In this document: piece by piece, positions 25,547 through 33,231 of the stretch
Layout: the number at the start of each line of letters is the position of its first letter
Position numbering within the stretch: the first letter of the stretch is position 1
From: JAGLTN01 sp023135255
Lineage (GTDB): Bacteria; Planctomycetota; Phycisphaerae; Sedimentisphaerales; Anaerobacaceae
Assembly: GCA_030639495.1 (NCBI GenBank)
Contig: DAOWCP010000014.1
Span: forward strand, 1-33,231
Direction: 5' to 3'
DNA length: 33,231 nucleotides
Notes under the pieces: model-generated
Told to the model about the DNA's origin: nothing
What the model saw: the letters and a program-made list of their open reading frames with translations, nothing else
Databases searched by the model: none
Position numbers and translations under genes: made by a program

Positions 25547-26878
25547 TCACTGCGTACTATTTTGCTCATCTTCCGTGCTATCTGTCCTTTTGTCCTCATT
25601 TTCAACATTCGTCTCGTCTTCTGTTGTCAGGTCAATAGCTTCTGAATCATCTTCTTCAAGGTAAACTTCATGGATATCGGCATTATCAACCTGCTTCCTC
25701 ATAAGGGAATAAATCACAGTGCTTACTGAAAAATAGTAACTTACTGCAAAAGAAACAACCACTCCGCTGATTAAAAGTACAAACAATCTTATAATAAAAC
25801 CTGAAATACCTTCCGACCAATTTGTTTCAACCATCCCTGGTATTCCTAACAAATTCGTAAAGTAAGGTGCAGGCCAGATTGCATCGAGTTTACCGGCATC
25901 ATGAGCTCGATTGTCTGTAAATATTGCTATTTGCATAAAACCGCGAGTTAGTACGAGCATCAAAAATGCAAAAAGACGCACAAACATATAGCAGATTATG
26001 CCGTAAACCGTTGCGATGATCGCATAAAATGCCAGTCTCAAAGGTTTTCCATATATATAACCTAACGAACGATTCATAGCATCAAAACTGTCAGCACCAT
26101 CATAAGCTATTGAAGGGAACATCAAAGCAAAGCCCGCAACCGCACCTACCACAAGGTAAGTCATTATCCCGCCTGCTAACAATTGTAAAGGCAAAAAGAA
26201 AACGACCAGCAATTCGCCCGCAAAAGGTATGTTGGTTATCAGACCGAAAAGAAAAATTATAATAAAACCAAGGCACAGGATAATTGCCACAGGCGTAAGT
26301 GGGGCGGTAATGAAAACTCTGAATCGCTTCAAGCTGAATACAAGTGATTCAATGATACCGACCTGCTGATCCTGCGAAAATTTCAAAGCTGCTCGTCTGC
26401 ATAATGCTCCGCCGGCAATTGAGATAATCATCAATTTTATCGTAAAAAATATTACGCAGTAGACTATATGGTATTTAAATGCCCATGATATTGCCTTGAA
26501 ATATTCCGCTGTCTCTCTTGTCGTTCGAGCAATGTCAAAAGTCAGAAAAGCTTTAATAGCAAGGTGGGTTTTCTTAAATGCAAAACTTCCTATGGTTTTA
26601 AATACGCCCTGACGCTGGTCGCTGTCCTTATATTCCTGAATATAAGATTTTAACGTTGAAGGGTTAGATATATAAACACTTAGCTCATTGACATTTGTAC
26701 CTGATACGACCACGGTTTTGCTGATTAAATCCATCATTACACCAGTGGTCCATATTAAACAAACCGCCAGAGATGCGATTATTAAGCTCTGTGGATGAAT
26801 AGCTATCTTAAAACTGCAAAATATATTCGGGAAAAGAAGTTCGCCAAAAATCGAAACTGGTTTTTGTTTATCCACCAT
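25547..26878 (-). CDS. Polytopic membrane protein, unknown
   Basis: The 443-residue protein has about seven hydrophobic spans (roughly 31-52, 137-158, 189-215, two within 221-255, 282-312, 360-390). A soluble loop of about 80 residues follows the first span, and the C-terminal tail is very acidic (about 400-443, EEDDSEAIDLTTEDETN...). I do not recognise a named family; the pattern resembles planctomycete 'hypothetical membrane' proteins. The ATG at 26878 is preferred over an in-frame ATG five codons earlier because AAAGGA lies 6 nt ahead of it. It lies about 90 bp ahead of the dehydratase gene and about 107 bp after yacG on the same strand, so co-transcription is possible. Function unknown. 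Confidence 0.75.
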   Translation of the reverse strand: MVDKQKPVSIFGELLFPNIFCSFKIAIHPQSLIIASLAVCLIWTTGVMMDLISKTVVVSGTNVNELSVYISNPSTLKSYIQEYKDSDQRQGVFKTIGSFAFKKTHLAIKAFLTFDIARTTRETAEYFKAISWAFKYHIVYCVIFFTIKLMIISIAGGALCRRAALKFSQDQQVGIIESLVFSLKRFRVFITAPLTPVAIILCLGFIIIFLFGLITNIPFAGELLVVFFLPLQLLAGGIMTYLVVGAVAGFALMFPSIAYDGADSFDAMNRSLGYIYGKPLRLAFYAIIATVYGIICYMFVRLFAFLMLVLTRGFMQIAIFTDNRAHDAGKLDAIWPAPYFTNLLGIPGMVETNWSEGISGFIIRLFVLLISGVVVSFAVSYYFSVSTVIYSLMRKQVDNADIHEVYLEEDDSEAIDLTTEDETNVENEDKRTDSTEDEQNSTQ

Positions 26879-26985
26879 TTTATTTCCTTTCATATGAAAA
26901 CAAATGTTCTGGTCGCTAATAAGACAAACCTAATTATACAAAGCATTAGTATAAATGCAGTTACTGCTTGATTTCAACAGTTTTT

Positions 26986-27216
26986 CTAATATTTTTTAGA
27001 TTTGAACAAGCTTAAAATACCATTATCCTGATATGGTTCTTCACCGATTTGTAGTCGTTTAGCCTGGTCTGTTATCTTGTACTCGCAGTCAAACCACGCT
27101 CCAAGGTCAACAAGTTTGCATCTTTCAGAGCAAAAAGGAAAATATCTGAAACTTTCCTTTTCTCCTTCTACGGGTTGGGGGATTACATTTTTACATACAG
27201 GACATCTGAACTTCAT
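26986..27216 (-). CDS. yacG: YacG-like zinc-ribbon protein (DNA gyrase inhibitor family)
   Basis: The 76-residue protein starts MKFRCPVCKNVI and carries the four-cysteine zinc site CPVC ... FCSERC with the family tail 'KLVDLGAWFDCEYKI' (compare FCSxRCxxIDLGxW of YacG). YacG binds the gyrase GyrB subunit in E. coli and blocks DNA binding; the role in this phylum is inferred. A longer in-frame start at 27291 exists, but its extra 25 codons are simply the translated repeat copy 4, so the ATG at 27216 is used. The C-terminal 25 residues are Lys-rich and variable. The DksA-like gene lies upstream across the repeat. Confidence 0.85.
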   Translation of the reverse strand: MKFRCPVCKNVIPQPVEGEKESFRYFPFCSERCKLVDLGAWFDCEYKITDQAKRLQIGEEPYQDNGILSLFKSKKY

Positions 27217-27231
27217 ATCATACAAACTTAT

Positions 27232-27333
27232 TATACTAATCCCGGTTGAATTTTTCCGTTTATCCGCGGGTAAATAACTCAAAGATAACAAGTTATGGAT
27301 TTATTCGCGGAAATTTATTACCCTGAAGGGTAT
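27232..27333 (+). repeat. MITE-like palindromic repeat, copy 4
   Basis: A 102-bp copy, TATACTAATCCCGG...AGGGTATT, in the same window orientation as copies 1 and 2. It fills the gap between the DksA-like stop and the yacG start. Its right end encodes the last four residues (YPSG) and the TAA stop of the DksA-like gene. Confidence 0.9.
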
Positions 27334-27836
27334 TCGTATTCTTTGCTAACAAGTCCCTGTTCCAACATCCGGGCATATTTAACACAATATCTGGCCCATG
27401 GTTTGGCTTCAAGTCGTGCTTTTAGGATAGGCTTACCTGTCTTCTCACAGATTCCGTAACTGCCTTTTTCAATCCGTTCAAGGGCATCATATATCTCTTT
27501 TAAGAGTTTGCGTTCACTATCCACAAGCTCCAAAGCAAATTCCTGTTGATAATTGTCTGTTCCGATATCCGCCATATGGATAGGCATACTTGACAAATCC
27601 CCCGAAGCATCCATTCTGGACTGTTTCAGGGCCTCATCCTGTATTTCACTTACACTGCCGATTATCTGCAGGCGCTTAATAAGGAGTAATTCTTTGAAAT
27701 GGTCAAGTTCCGCTGCTGTCAATTTAGATTTTTCAGCTGTTTTCTTCACAGCTTTTTTAGCCTTCTCAGAAATAGCTTTCTTTGCCGTCTTTTTAGCGAC
27801 CTTTTTCACTGTTTTTTTTGTGCTTTTCTTAGCCAC
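27318..27836 (-). CDS. DksA/TraR-like protein with histone H1-like Lys/Ala tail
   Basis: The protein has about 172 residues from a GTG start. Residues 2-36 are a Lys/Ala-rich repeat (AKKSTKKTVKKVAKKTAKKA), like histone H1 or Hc1-type tails, likely binding nucleic acid. A coiled-coil and DksA globular region follow ('LLLIKRLQIIGSVSEIQDEA', 'DIGTDNYQQEFALELVDSERKLL', 'ALERIEKGSYGIC', 'RLEAKPWARYC'). The zinc finger is reduced: CEKT replaces CxxC and CVKY replaces the second CxxC, leaving two of four cysteines. DksA proteins bind the RNA polymerase secondary channel. The GTG at 27836 is chosen because an extended -10 promoter lies inside the longer frame and AGGAAAGG lies upstream. The last residues YPSG come from the repeat insertion. 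Confidence 0.82.
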   Translation of the reverse strand: MAKKSTKKTVKKVAKKTAKKAISEKAKKAVKKTAEKSKLTAAELDHFKELLLIKRLQIIGSVSEIQDEALKQSRMDASGDLSSMPIHMADIGTDNYQQEFALELVDSERKLLKEIYDALERIEKGSYGICEKTGKPILKARLEAKPWARYCVKYARMLEQGLVSKEYEYPSG

Positions 27837-27887
27837 AGTTGTATCTGCCTTTCCTGATAACAATATTGCAAACACTATAGACCCGCC

Positions 27888-27896
27888 ATTATAGCA
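27888..27896 (-). promoter_or_regulatory. Extended -10 promoter for the DksA-like gene
   Basis: The reverse strand reads TGCTATAAT, an exact extended -10 element (TGn plus TATAAT) without a good -35. Initiation just downstream gives a leader of about 45 nt and supports the GTG start at 27836. Confidence 0.5.
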
Positions 27897-28081
27897 GATT
27901 ATTTTATTCAATGCACCACAGTTTTGTATAAATTTGCCCTGCTAAACGCAAGAAGTATAAAGATTAGCCCTGAAGAATTCAAGAAGAGATAAAAAAACAA
28001 CTTAAGGGCTTATGATGCAAGAGGTTACGTTTTAGACTTTTTGTTGTTTTAAACACCTCGCCGCCGGCATTCGATTTGTTA

Positions 28082-28867
28082 TTATTGTTGATAATTTCCT
28101 AAAGGCAGGAAGAATTTTTTCTCGCGGACTCGACCTTCAAAGGTTTTTACGGCAAAAAACCTTTCTATTGTCTCAGATGAAAACACATCCTCAGTTCTGC
28201 CGAATTGCCACTGCTGCTCGGCACTTAAAAGCAAACTCTGGTCGCAATATTGATTTGTAAGATTAATATCATGGGTCACACAGATTATTGTTTTGCCTTT
28301 CTCTTTCTGCATTTTCTTTAAAAGGTCATATATTCCCACCTGGTGCTTCAAATCCAGAAAACTCGTAGGCTCATCCAAAAGCAGAATATCGGTATCCTGT
28401 GCGATAGCTCTTGCAATAAAAACACGCTGTCTTTCACCGCCGCTAAGCTGGCTTATAGACCTTGACGCAAACTCAAGCGTATCTGTCAATCTAAGCGCCT
28501 TATCAATAGCGTTTTTATCTTCTGCACTTTCAAACCCCAATGTCCCCATATATACCGTCCTGGCCATCGCAACCGTCTCAGCCACAGTAAAATCAAATCC
28601 AGGAACAAATTCCTGGTGCACCACAGCCACTTTCCTGGCGAGCCTTTTTTCGCTGTAATGCTTAATATTGCGAGAATGGATTTCTATACTGCCGTTGTCG
28701 GTCTTAAGCAATCCGCAAATCAGCTTAATAAGCGTACTTTTCCCCGCACCGTTAGGCCCAGCTATCGCAATAAAAGCCCCAGCCTCAACCTCAAAGCTGA
28801 TATCTTTTAATATCGTTCGCGGGCCATAACCAAAACCAAGATTTTCCACTTTTATAGTAACGCTCAT
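28082..28867 (-). CDS. ABC transporter ATPase, BtuD/FecE family
   Basis: The 261-residue ATPase energises import of a corrinoid, heme or siderophore. Motifs: Walker A GPNGAGKST (37-45), Q-loop VVHQEF, signature LSGGERQR (141-148), Walker B ILLLDE (161-166), D-loop SFLDLKH and switch His in CVTHDINL. The family-typical length and the C-terminal 'FFAVKTFEGRVREKKFFLP' fit the FepC/BtuD group. Its ATG overlaps the TGA of the upstream permease gene (ATGA), a classic translational coupling. The gene is the last of the mutL-led run. Confidence 0.9.
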   Translation of the reverse strand: MSVTIKVENLGFGYGPRTILKDISFEVEAGAFIAIAGPNGAGKSTLIKLICGLLKTDNGSIEIHSRNIKHYSEKRLARKVAVVHQEFVPGFDFTVAETVAMARTVYMGTLGFESAEDKNAIDKALRLTDTLEFASRSISQLSGGERQRVFIARAIAQDTDILLLDEPTSFLDLKHQVGIYDLLKKMQKEKGKTIICVTHDINLTNQYCDQSLLLSAEQQWQFGRTEDVFSSETIERFFAVKTFEGRVREKKFFLPLGNYQQ

Positions 28868-29898
28868 TTTAACCAGCTCACCTTTCGGCTATATCTCGCC
28901 AGTAAATAAAGGAAGAAAGGCCCACCTGTTATCGCTGTTATTATTCCCACCGGCATCTGAGCAGGGGCAATTATAGTCCTTGCAATCGTGTCAGCTATTA
29001 CCATAAATATCCCGCCTATAATCGCACTCAAAGGCAAAAGCCTGCGATGGTCAGGCCCAAAAACAAGCCTTACTCCGTGAGGTACTATCAGCCCGACAAA
29101 ACCTATAAGCCCGCTTAAACTAACCGCAATAGCTGTAATAAAAGCAGCAAAAGCAAACCCGATCACACGGATATGTTTAATATTAACCCCCAGATTTTTG
29201 GCCTGCTCAGCCCCAAACGTAAGCACATTTAATTTTTGTGAAATACTGAATAACACCAATATCCCGAAAATCACCAAAACACATGCCGTAACCAAAACGG
29301 AATTACTTTTTTCTGTGATATTGCCCATAAGCCAGAAGATTGTAGATTGCAGCTGATTACTTTTCGCTATCGATGTCAGAAACATTATCACCGCGGAAAA
29401 AAACGCGTTAACCACAACCCCCGCAAGCAGCAGGGAGGTTACCTGAGATTTGCCTGTAAACCTGCCTATCCACCATACTAACCAAACTGTCAAAACAGCC
29501 CCGACAAATGAAAATGCCGTTATCGAACTGCCGCCCCAAAAACTCCAGCTAATCCCCGAAAGGATAGCGATTATCGCCCCCAAACCTGCGCCGCTGGAAA
29601 TACCAAGTATATAAGGATCAGCAAGCGGATTCCGCAGTATCGCCTGAAGAACAACCCCGCTGCACGCAAGCGCCGCCCCCACAATAGCTGCCAATATTAT
29701 CCTCGGAATACGAACCCCGAAAAATATCTGCCTGTCAATATTACCAATCCCGCCCGCACCATCAGACATAAAAACTTTTTCAAAGCTGATACTCTGCGAC
29801 CCGGCAAAAGCGCAAAGCATCATTACCGCAAAAAGTATCGCTATACAAATTGCGATTTCTATAACCAGTCTCTTTAATGTCAATGCCTCTTTTGCCAT
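28864..29898 (-). CDS. FecCD/BtuC-family ABC permease
   Basis: This polytopic permease has about 344 residues and about nine to ten helices, with family signatures 'RIPRIILAAIVGAALACSGV', 'QAILRNPLADPYILGISSGA' and 'GLIGFVGLIVPHGVRLVFGPDHR' in parts. It forms the membrane channel with the neighbouring ATPase. The start MAKEALTLKRLVIEIAICIA at 29898 lies 7 bases after the substrate-binding-protein stop. A longer start at 29940 would overlap that gene and add 14 polar residues, so it is less likely. Substrate class (vitamin B12/corrinoid, heme or iron chelate) follows from the partner binding protein. Confidence 0.92.
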   Translation of the reverse strand: MAKEALTLKRLVIEIAICIAILFAVMMLCAFAGSQSISFEKVFMSDGAGGIGNIDRQIFFGVRIPRIILAAIVGAALACSGVVLQAILRNPLADPYILGISSGAGLGAIIAILSGISWSFWGGSSITAFSFVGAVLTVWLVWWIGRFTGKSQVTSLLLAGVVVNAFFSAVIMFLTSIAKSNQLQSTIFWLMGNITEKSNSVLVTACVLVIFGILVLFSISQKLNVLTFGAEQAKNLGVNIKHIRVIGFAFAAFITAIAVSLSGLIGFVGLIVPHGVRLVFGPDHRRLLPLSAIIGGIFMVIADTIARTIIAPAQMPVGIITAITGGPFFLYLLARYSRKVSWLK

Positions 29899-29905
29899 CA
29901 ATATT

Positions 29906-30823
29906 TCAATCCTTGATCTCCGGGTGCAAAAAGCCTCCAATCAACTCCAGCCCATCCGCCAGCCTTGGACCGAGCCTTAATATAGTATCAGATTCAACAA
30001 CATAAATCCTGTCATTTTTTACTGCTGGCAGATTCGGATATCGCTTCCAGAATTTTTCCGCCTGCTCCTGTTGCCTGTCAAGATTTCCCGAGCCCATTGC
30101 AGACTGTATAATCACATCCGCACCACATTTCAGCAGCTCCTCAGTTGATATAGGCGGATACTGATAGATAGTTTCGCCTATCGCATTGACCCCGCCCGCA
30201 GAAACAACAAGCCCATCAACAAACGTCCCTCTGCCCACGACCCTCAAAGGCTCTGCTTGTATCACCCATAAGACCTTGACCTTTTCAAGCTTCTCATACT
30301 TAGCCTCTATCTGCTCTAACTTCTCATTGAGCCTTTCAATCAATTCTTTGCCTTGCTCTGCCGCCCCGGCAACCTCAGCAATTTCTCCTATTGCCTCAAT
30401 AAGCTCATCCCGACTTTCGATTTTCAGCGAAAGCACATCATAGCCAAGCCTTTTCAGACTATCTGCCACCGACTTTTGCTGTGCGAACCAAAGCGTTATT
30501 ATAAGATCAGCCCTGGTTGCCAATATCGATTCAGTATCAGGCTGCCAGAATGTCCCTACCTTTTGTTTTGTCGCCGCCTCTGCCGGATAGTTACTGTTAT
30601 TGGAAACAGCGACAACTTTTTCACCCAACCCCAGCTCAAAAAGTATCTCGGTAATATTAGGTGACAAAGAAACGATTCTCTCCGGATATTTTGAAGTGTT
30701 CTTTTTCTCAGCCTTGGTTTTTTGTGTCTCCAGTGCATTTTCAGAGCTTAGTTGTTTTGCATAATTACCCAAAACCCAAACACCTGCGGCAACACATATA
30801 ATTGCTAATATTATTTTTTTCAT
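29906..30823 (-). CDS. BtuF-like ABC substrate-binding protein (corrinoid-type)
   Basis: The 305-residue protein has an N-terminal hydrophobic segment (MKKIILAIICVAAGVWVLG) serving as signal or anchor, without a clean lipobox. A polar linker precedes the periplasmic two-lobe fold: 'RIVSLSPNITEILFELGLGEKVVAVS' in parts, 'VGTFWQPDTESILATRADLII', 'VLWVIQAEPLRVVGRGTFVDGLV' in parts, 'YPPISTEELLKCGADVII' and 'RIYVVESDTILRLGPRLADGL'. These match BtuF-type cobalamin-binding proteins, but heme or siderophore binding is possible. It starts 3 bases after the mutL stop and is followed closely by the permease and ATPase, making a full importer. No cobalamin riboswitch is visible ahead of it. Confidence 0.87.
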   Translation of the reverse strand: MKKIILAIICVAAGVWVLGNYAKQLSSENALETQKTKAEKKNTSKYPERIVSLSPNITEILFELGLGEKVVAVSNNSNYPAEAATKQKVGTFWQPDTESILATRADLIITLWFAQQKSVADSLKRLGYDVLSLKIESRDELIEAIGEIAEVAGAAEQGKELIERLNEKLEQIEAKYEKLEKVKVLWVIQAEPLRVVGRGTFVDGLVVSAGGVNAIGETIYQYPPISTEELLKCGADVIIQSAMGSGNLDRQQEQAEKFWKRYPNLPAVKNDRIYVVESDTILRLGPRLADGLELIGGFLHPEIKD

Positions 30824-30826
30824 AAC

Positions 30827-32629
30827 CTACGTCCGGTGGAACTGTTTTTCGATCTCTGCCTTTGAAAACGTTATCGTTGTAGGTCTGCCGTGCGGACATC
30901 TGCTCGAATTCTCAACAGTTTTCTTATCTTTAAGAAGCTGTTCTATCTCCAGTGCGGTAAGCTTCTGTCCCGCTTTGATAGCTGCCTTACAAGCTGCCAT
31001 ATTCAGTATCTTATCCAAAAGCCCCTCAGCTCCGCCAAGATTAGCCTTGTCGCAAAGCAGATCTATCACATCTTTCACAAACTCAACGCAGTTAATTTTC
31101 GACAGCATCGTAGGAAAAGCCTGTATCGCCATAGTCCTCGGCCCGAACTCAACCATTTCTATCCCAAACTTTTCAAAAATATCTGCGTTGTCAGCAATAA
31201 CAGATTTCTGCGAATCCGTCAGGTCAAAGCTTTCGGGCAAAAGCAGTTTTTGCGATTCTAAAGGCCCATTAGAAACACGCCTTCGCAGCTGCTCATATTT
31301 AACCCGTTCATGCAGCGCATGCTGATCTATCAACACAAACCCATCTTCAGTCTCAGCGACAATATAGCTATCATGGATCTGTATAAATTCCCCCGAATCA
31401 GCTTCATTCTCCATTGACGCAGCCTCAGCAGGAATACGATTATACGATGGCATCACCACCTTTGGTCCGGAACTGCCTCTGGAACTAAAATTAAATTTAT
31501 GTTGGTCGGAACCGCCCTTATGCTTCTTAAAAAAGTTATCGATCGCTTCATTGATCTGCTGTTTTCGTGGGTTAGCATTTGAGCCGTCGCTGTCTGTTGA
31601 AAAAGAACCACCACTTGCCAAATTCGCTGTAACATCAAAATTACTGCTCAATATCTTCTCACGCAGCAAACCAAGTATCTGCGAATGAAGCAGATTCGAA
31701 TTATAAAACCTCACCTCAGTCTTAGTCGGATGAACATTAACATCATAATCTTCAAAACCCATCCCGATAAAAAGGAACACTACCGGATATCTGTTGTTTT
31801 CAATATTTCCCCGGTAAGCTTCCCTGATTGCGTGTGAAATAAATTTATCCCGAATAAACCTGCCGTTCAAAAACACATATTGAAGCTTGTTGTTCGTTTT
31901 GGAAATAGCAGGGGTTCCAAGCATCGCATGAAGCCGAATATTTTTTTCGTCATTTTCGCTTTCAATGAGATTTTCAGAAATATCTGAAGAAAATAATTCC
32001 GCTATCCTCGCACTTATACTCTGTCCCGCTGATAGCTTAAAACGCTCCCTGTTATTATGCACCAATGTCAGATCAAGCTGACAATTAGCAAGCGCGATTC
32101 TCGTAAATTGCTCCGCGATATGACCGAACTCCGTATTAGCGGTTTTCAGAAATTTTCGTCTCGCAGGAAGCTTATAAAAAATATCCCGCACCTCAATTGT
32201 CGTTCCGTAATCACCGCTGCAAGGGCCAACAAATTTCCTGTCCCCGCAATCTATCTCTACGCAGCCGGCCCCGGTCGAATCTTTAACCCTGCTAACCATT
32301 TTGACAATTGCTACAGAGCTGATACTCGCCAAAGCCTCACCTCGAAACCCCAAAGTTGCGATCTTGCTCAGGTCGTTGCTGTCTTTGATCTTACTGGTAG
32401 CGTGAGGCTCAAAAGCATAATTCAGATCATCGGTGTCCATCCCACAACCATTATCAGTTATAGAAATAAGCTTTCGTCCGCCGTCTTCAACCGTTACGAT
32501 TATTTTTGAAGCGCCGCCATCGATACTGTTTTCCATCAATTCCTTGACAACGCTTGCGGGTCTTTCAATAACTTCGCCCGCTGCGATCATATTAATCATA
32601 TTCCGGTCAAGGACTTTTATATGCCCCAT
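30827..32629 (-). CDS. mutL: DNA mismatch repair endonuclease MutL
   Basis: The 600-residue protein has an N-terminal GHKL ATPase ('IAAGEVIERPASVVKELMENSIDGGA' region, residues 15-40; 'DNGCGM' 59-64; 'GFRGEAL' 94-100) and a C-terminal dimerisation/endonuclease domain. The nick-making metal motif DQHALHERVKYE (435-446) fits DQHA(x)2E(x)4E. The accessory motifs ACKAAIKAGQ and CPHGRPT (578-584) are also present. MutL with these motifs nicks the daughter strand, as expected for bacteria lacking MutH. A Ser/Gly-rich linker of about 100 residues separates the halves. The ATG at 32629 has no strong ribosome site; gpmI ends 65 bp upstream. Confidence 0.97.
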   Translation of the reverse strand: MGHIKVLDRNMINMIAAGEVIERPASVVKELMENSIDGGASKIIVTVEDGGRKLISITDNGCGMDTDDLNYAFEPHATSKIKDSNDLSKIATLGFRGEALASISSVAIVKMVSRVKDSTGAGCVEIDCGDRKFVGPCSGDYGTTIEVRDIFYKLPARRKFLKTANTEFGHIAEQFTRIALANCQLDLTLVHNNRERFKLSAGQSISARIAELFSSDISENLIESENDEKNIRLHAMLGTPAISKTNNKLQYVFLNGRFIRDKFISHAIREAYRGNIENNRYPVVFLFIGMGFEDYDVNVHPTKTEVRFYNSNLLHSQILGLLREKILSSNFDVTANLASGGSFSTDSDGSNANPRKQQINEAIDNFFKKHKGGSDQHKFNFSSRGSSGPKVVMPSYNRIPAEAASMENEADSGEFIQIHDSYIVAETEDGFVLIDQHALHERVKYEQLRRRVSNGPLESQKLLLPESFDLTDSQKSVIADNADIFEKFGIEMVEFGPRTMAIQAFPTMLSKINCVEFVKDVIDLLCDKANLGGAEGLLDKILNMAACKAAIKAGQKLTALEIEQLLKDKKTVENSSRCPHGRPTTITFSKAEIEKQFHRT

Positions 32630-32694
32630 AACTTCACACTCAGCCTAATTTTAATATTTCAGTCGACCTTTTTAAAACTAAAACAGCTACATGT

Positions 32695-33231
32695 TTAATC
32701 GCCAAGCAGACTTTTCCCAGTCATCTCTACGGGTTTTTCCAATCCCATCATTTCAAGCATTGTAGGTCCGATGTCCGCAAGCTTTCCGCCCTGACGCAAT
32801 TTCTTACCCTTGTACCTGTCATCAAAAACTATCAAAGGCACATCACCTGTTGTATGAGAAGTAAAAGGAGACTGTTTTTCTTCGTCCCACATTTTTTCAA
32901 GATTGCCGTGATCTGCCGTTACTATCGCTGCTCCGCCAAGGACTTTAACTTTATCAAGCACCTTACCGACACACTCGTCAACAACCTCACCAGCTTTAAT
33001 GCCGGCCTCTATAATGCCCGTATGCCCAACCATATCCGGATTAGCAAAATTGATAATTATCACGTCATATTCATTCGAATCCAGCTTCTCCAGCACAATA
33101 TCAGTCACATCGTAAGCGCTCATCTCGGGCTTAAGGTCGTAGGTATGCACCTTAGGCGAAGGAACGATCTGTCTATCCTCGCCGGGGAAAGGCTTCTCTG
33201 TATAATCATTAAAAAAGAATGTTACATGCGC
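32695..33231 (-). CDS. gpmI: 2,3-bisphosphoglycerate-independent phosphoglycerate mutase, 5' part outside window
   Basis: The frame is open to the window edge, giving the C-terminal 178 residues of GpmI (the whole is usually about 510). Diagnostic stretches: 'HVTFFFNDYTEKPFPGEDRQ', 'VPSPKVHTYDLKPEMSA', 'VIIINFANPDMVGHTG', 'IVTADHGNLEKMWD' and 'PLIVFDD'. The Asp-His pair in TADHGN and the HTG histidine are metal ligands of the alkaline-phosphatase superfamily. It interconverts 3- and 2-phosphoglycerate in glycolysis. mutL follows after 65 bp. Confidence 0.96.
   Translation of the reverse strand, partial: AHVTFFFNDYTEKPFPGEDRQIVPSPKVHTYDLKPEMSAYDVTDIVLEKLDSNEYDVIIINFANPDMVGHTGIIEAGIKAGEVVDECVGKVLDKVKVLGGAAIVTADHGNLEKMWDEEKQSPFTSHTTGDVPLIVFDDRYKGKKLRQGGKLADIGPTMLEMMGLEKPVEMTGKSLLGD

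Noticed and set aside
27217..27291. Longer N-terminus for yacG
   Set aside because: The additional 25 codons are the repeat element read through; YacG proteins begin just before the first CxxC.
2381..27333. CRISPR array
   Set aside because: The four repeats are kilobases apart, in mixed orientation and about 103 bp long, with no spacers and no cas genes.

Overview
The window looks like a chromosomal segment of an AT-rich member of the Planctomycetota, most likely class Phycisphaerae (the Sedimentisphaerales/MSBL9 type). This is inferred from gene content, not from a marker tree. The signs are a pseudopilin-like secreted protein of the planctomycete FTLVELLVVIAIIALL type, a LamG protein with the 'YYWRVDEV' module, two PEP-CTERM proteins, a giant secreted protein ending in a type I dockerin pair, a Tat-exported Gfo/Idh oxidoreductase, and a DksA-like protein lacking two zinc cysteines. 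A KDO synthase and an outer-membrane barrel point to a Gram-negative envelope.

Layout. Positions 1-9 kb are mostly exported or sugar-related: a truncated LamG protein (-), a frameshifted pseudopilin-like gene (+), a DUF6807 / ThuA / Gfo-Idh set (+), an outer-membrane barrel (+), then two PEP-CTERM genes (-) that converge on it across a bidirectional terminator. From 9.5 to 17.8 kb lie plus-strand housekeeping genes: a small membrane protein, leuS, a CYTH protein, a lipid/diacylglycerol kinase, kdsA, a radical SAM protein, a small unknown protein and a XerC/D recombinase with a terminator. From 18 to 33.2 kb everything is on the minus strand: a 1706-residue subtilase / beta-helix / dockerin protein, a membrane-bound nucleotide-sugar dehydratase, a polytopic membrane protein, yacG, a DksA-like gene, and gpmI (partial)-mutL-btuF-like-btuC-like-btuD-like in one tight run.

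The most unusual signal is a family of about 103-bp, palindrome-rich, MITE-like intergenic repeats. There are four copies (2381, 4575, 15135 and 27232), with TATAC...GTATA ends and two internal hairpins. Two copies supply the stop codon of the neighbouring gene and a third begins right at one. No transposase is present in the window.

Other points of note are an A9 tract that splits the pseudopilin gene by one base, a second dockerin-like tail lying in frame behind two TGA codons after the giant protease, and three good sigma70-type promoters set 170-310 nt ahead of exported-protein genes. All database-level statements here come from recall of protein families; no searches were run.
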